From an uncultured Clostridia bacterium (GTDB lineage: Bacteria > Bacillota > Clostridia > Oscillospirales > Acutalibacteraceae), in assembly GCA_947165615.1 (NCBI GenBank), contig CAMVBD010000099.1, forward strand, positions 1 to 6,171: a stretch of DNA of 6,171 bases, read 5' to 3'. Position 1 is the first letter of the stretch. The number at the start of each line of letters is the position of its first letter. The notes beneath the pieces were generated by a model, which searched no databases, was not told where the DNA came from, and worked only from the letters and a program-made list of their open reading frames with translations. This document shows, piece by piece, positions 5,101 through 6,171 of the stretch. A program made the position numbers and the translations under genes.

Positions 5101-5104
5101 GGAA

Positions 5105-6157
5105 ATGGAAATCGAAAAGGAAGACGGACGGTATCTGGACGCTCTGTCCGAAACGTCCGGGCCCGAAGACGGAAAAAACCGTGACGGCGGCGCGCCCGCC
5201 TCGAAAAAAGATAAGCTCATAACGGCTCTTCTCGGCGTTCTGTGCGTCGCCGCGCTCGGCTATCTGCTTGTCACGCTCCACACGCTCGGCTCTCTTAAAA
5301 ACAGTCTGCCGGAAGCCGATCCTTCCGGCGAGGAGGAAACGACCTCCCCGTTTTTTGACGTTTCGGCGGTCAACGCCGGGCTTACCCCCACGCTCAAAGG
5401 CGTCAAATTCCCGGCGGGCATGAGCGACGGCTTCATCCGGCTTTACAGTGCCAACGAGGACGTGGTCGGCTGGATCCGCATAGCGGACACCTGCATCGAC
5501 TATCCGCTGGTGCAGGGGGAGGACAACGATTATTACGAGCGGCGCAATTACTACCGCGAGCACGACGAGCGCGGGTCCGTATGGCTCGATTACCGCAACC
5601 GGTTCGGTCCCGGCGCGGGGGAGCTCGACAATGTGACCGTCATTTGGGGCCATAATTTTTCAGAGCATGACCTGTCCTTTTACGAGGTGGAAAAATACCT
5701 CGACGTGGACTACTATAAAACGCATCCGCTGATCGAAACGCAGAACCTGTACGGCGAGACTTACAAGTGGAAGGTCTTCGGCTGCATCATTGCCGCGGTC
5801 GAGGAGCCGGACGACAACGGACAGATCTTTTATTACTGGAACACACAGCTCGCGACCGCGGAACTGCCCGGTTTTACGGATGAGATCTATCGCCGCAGCT
5901 GGTTCCGGAACCCCGCGGTGGACGTCCTGCCCGGCGACAAACTCATCTGTCTGTCCACCTGTACGTATATGCTGAACACCGATAAATACCACGAGATCCG
6001 CTGCGTGCTGTTCGGCAGACTCGTGCGGGAGGGAGAAGACGAGACCGTCGACGTTTCCGCCGCTTACGCGCAGCCGGAGCCGCGGATGCCTCAGTTGTAT
6101 TACGACCAGAAGGGGATCCCGAATCCCTATCTTTCCACTCCCGTATTCGGATTTTAA
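5105..6157 (+). CDS. srtB: Class B sortase
   Basis: Sortases are membrane-anchored cysteine transpeptidases that join surface proteins to the cell wall or to each other. Counting from ATG 5105 the protein has 350 residues: an acidic cytoplasmic N-terminus, one membrane span (about 37-60, N-in signal anchor), a linker, then the catalytic domain. Class B features are the N-terminal WIRIADTCIDYPLVQGEDN (123-141), GSVWLDYRNRF (157-167), and the long helical insertion before the active cysteine. Catalytic residues are His183 (VIWGHN), Cys286 (LSTCTY) and Arg299 (HEIRC, followed by GRLVREG). A tail of about 45 residues rich in Pro, Gln and Tyr follows the domain. The start is set by the AAGGTGAT site; ATG 5075 would add 10 residues. 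No sorting substrate with an NPxTN-like motif is encoded in the window. A gene begins 9 nt downstream and may be co-transcribed. Confidence 0.95.
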   Translation: MEIEKEDGRYLDALSETSGPEDGKNRDGGAPASKKDKLITALLGVLCVAALGYLLVTLHTLGSLKNSLPEADPSGEEETTSPFFDVSAVNAGLTPTLKGVKFPAGMSDGFIRLYSANEDVVGWIRIADTCIDYPLVQGEDNDYYERRNYYREHDERGSVWLDYRNRFGPGAGELDNVTVIWGHNFSEHDLSFYEVEKYLDVDYYKTHPLIETQNLYGETYKWKVFGCIIAAVEEPDDNGQIFYYWNTQLATAELPGFTDEIYRRSWFRNPAVDVLPGDKLICLSTCTYMLNTDKYHEIRCVLFGRLVREGEDETVDVSAAYAQPEPRMPQLYYDQKGIPNPYLSTPVFGF

Positions 6158-6171
6158 GGAGGCCCCATGAG
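6156..6171 (+). CDS. Start of a downstream gene, with its ribosome binding site (partial)
   Basis: A strong AAGGAGG (6156-6162), overlapping the sortase stop codon, is followed after 4 nt by ATG at 6167-6169. Only the start codon and two more bases are in the window, so nothing can be said about the product except that it would be translated directly behind the sortase, probably in the same operon. Confidence 0.55.

Noticed and set aside
5075..5104. Sortase start at ATG 5075
   Set aside because: It has no Shine-Dalgarno sequence and would begin only about 8-13 nt after the predicted transcription start; ATG 5105 has AAGGTGAT in front.
4976..5653. Minus-strand open frame opposite the sortase gene
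   Set aside because: It is antisense to the conserved catalytic domain and crosses both promoters; the sortase frame carries all family motifs.

Overview
The window looks like a piece of a GC-rich Clostridia genome, most likely an Oscillospiraceae/Ruminococcaceae-type gut anaerobe. The reasons are high GC in the genes, strong AGGAGG-type ribosome binding sites, a clostridial-style Rnf locus, a class B sortase, and intergenic spaces full of small hairpins and 7-bp tandem repeats. The placement is inference from gene content and style, not from a marker gene.

Layout. Five genes run leftward (minus strand) as the front half of an Rnf (ion-translocating ferredoxin:NAD+ oxidoreductase) operon: apbE lipoprotein (4939-3899), a small membrane-anchored NusG domain II protein (3902-3522, ATGA overlap with apbE), a Gx transporter / heptaprenyl diphosphate synthase component I family membrane protein (3032-2517), rnfC (2310-967) and rnfD (974 to the window edge). 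The remaining rnf genes would lie to the left, outside the window. A class B sortase gene (5105-6157) runs rightward from a shared divergent promoter region (about 4940-5104), and a further gene starts at 6167 right behind it.

How the genes fit together. RnfC is the peripheral subunit with the flavin/NADH region and two [4Fe-4S] motifs. RnfD is a membrane subunit that carries covalent FMN on the threonine of its SGAT motif, and ApbE is the enzyme that attaches FMN to such threonines. The NusG-II and Gx proteins are frequent companions of Rnf genes in Clostridia, but their exact role there is not settled.

Two things stand out. First, rnfD is broken in this sequence: a net +1 frameshift between about 234 and 262 separates the N-terminal 240 residues from a perfectly recognisable C-terminal part in another frame. 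Second, the two spacers around the Gx gene (2311-2516 and 3033-3521) hold four arrays with an exact 7-bp period built from three unrelated heptamer sequences, two of them inverted copies of one family enclosing the Gx gene, together with at least eight short hairpins whose arms differ but whose loops are mostly 3 nt. All predicted proteins inside these spacers are artefacts of the repeats.
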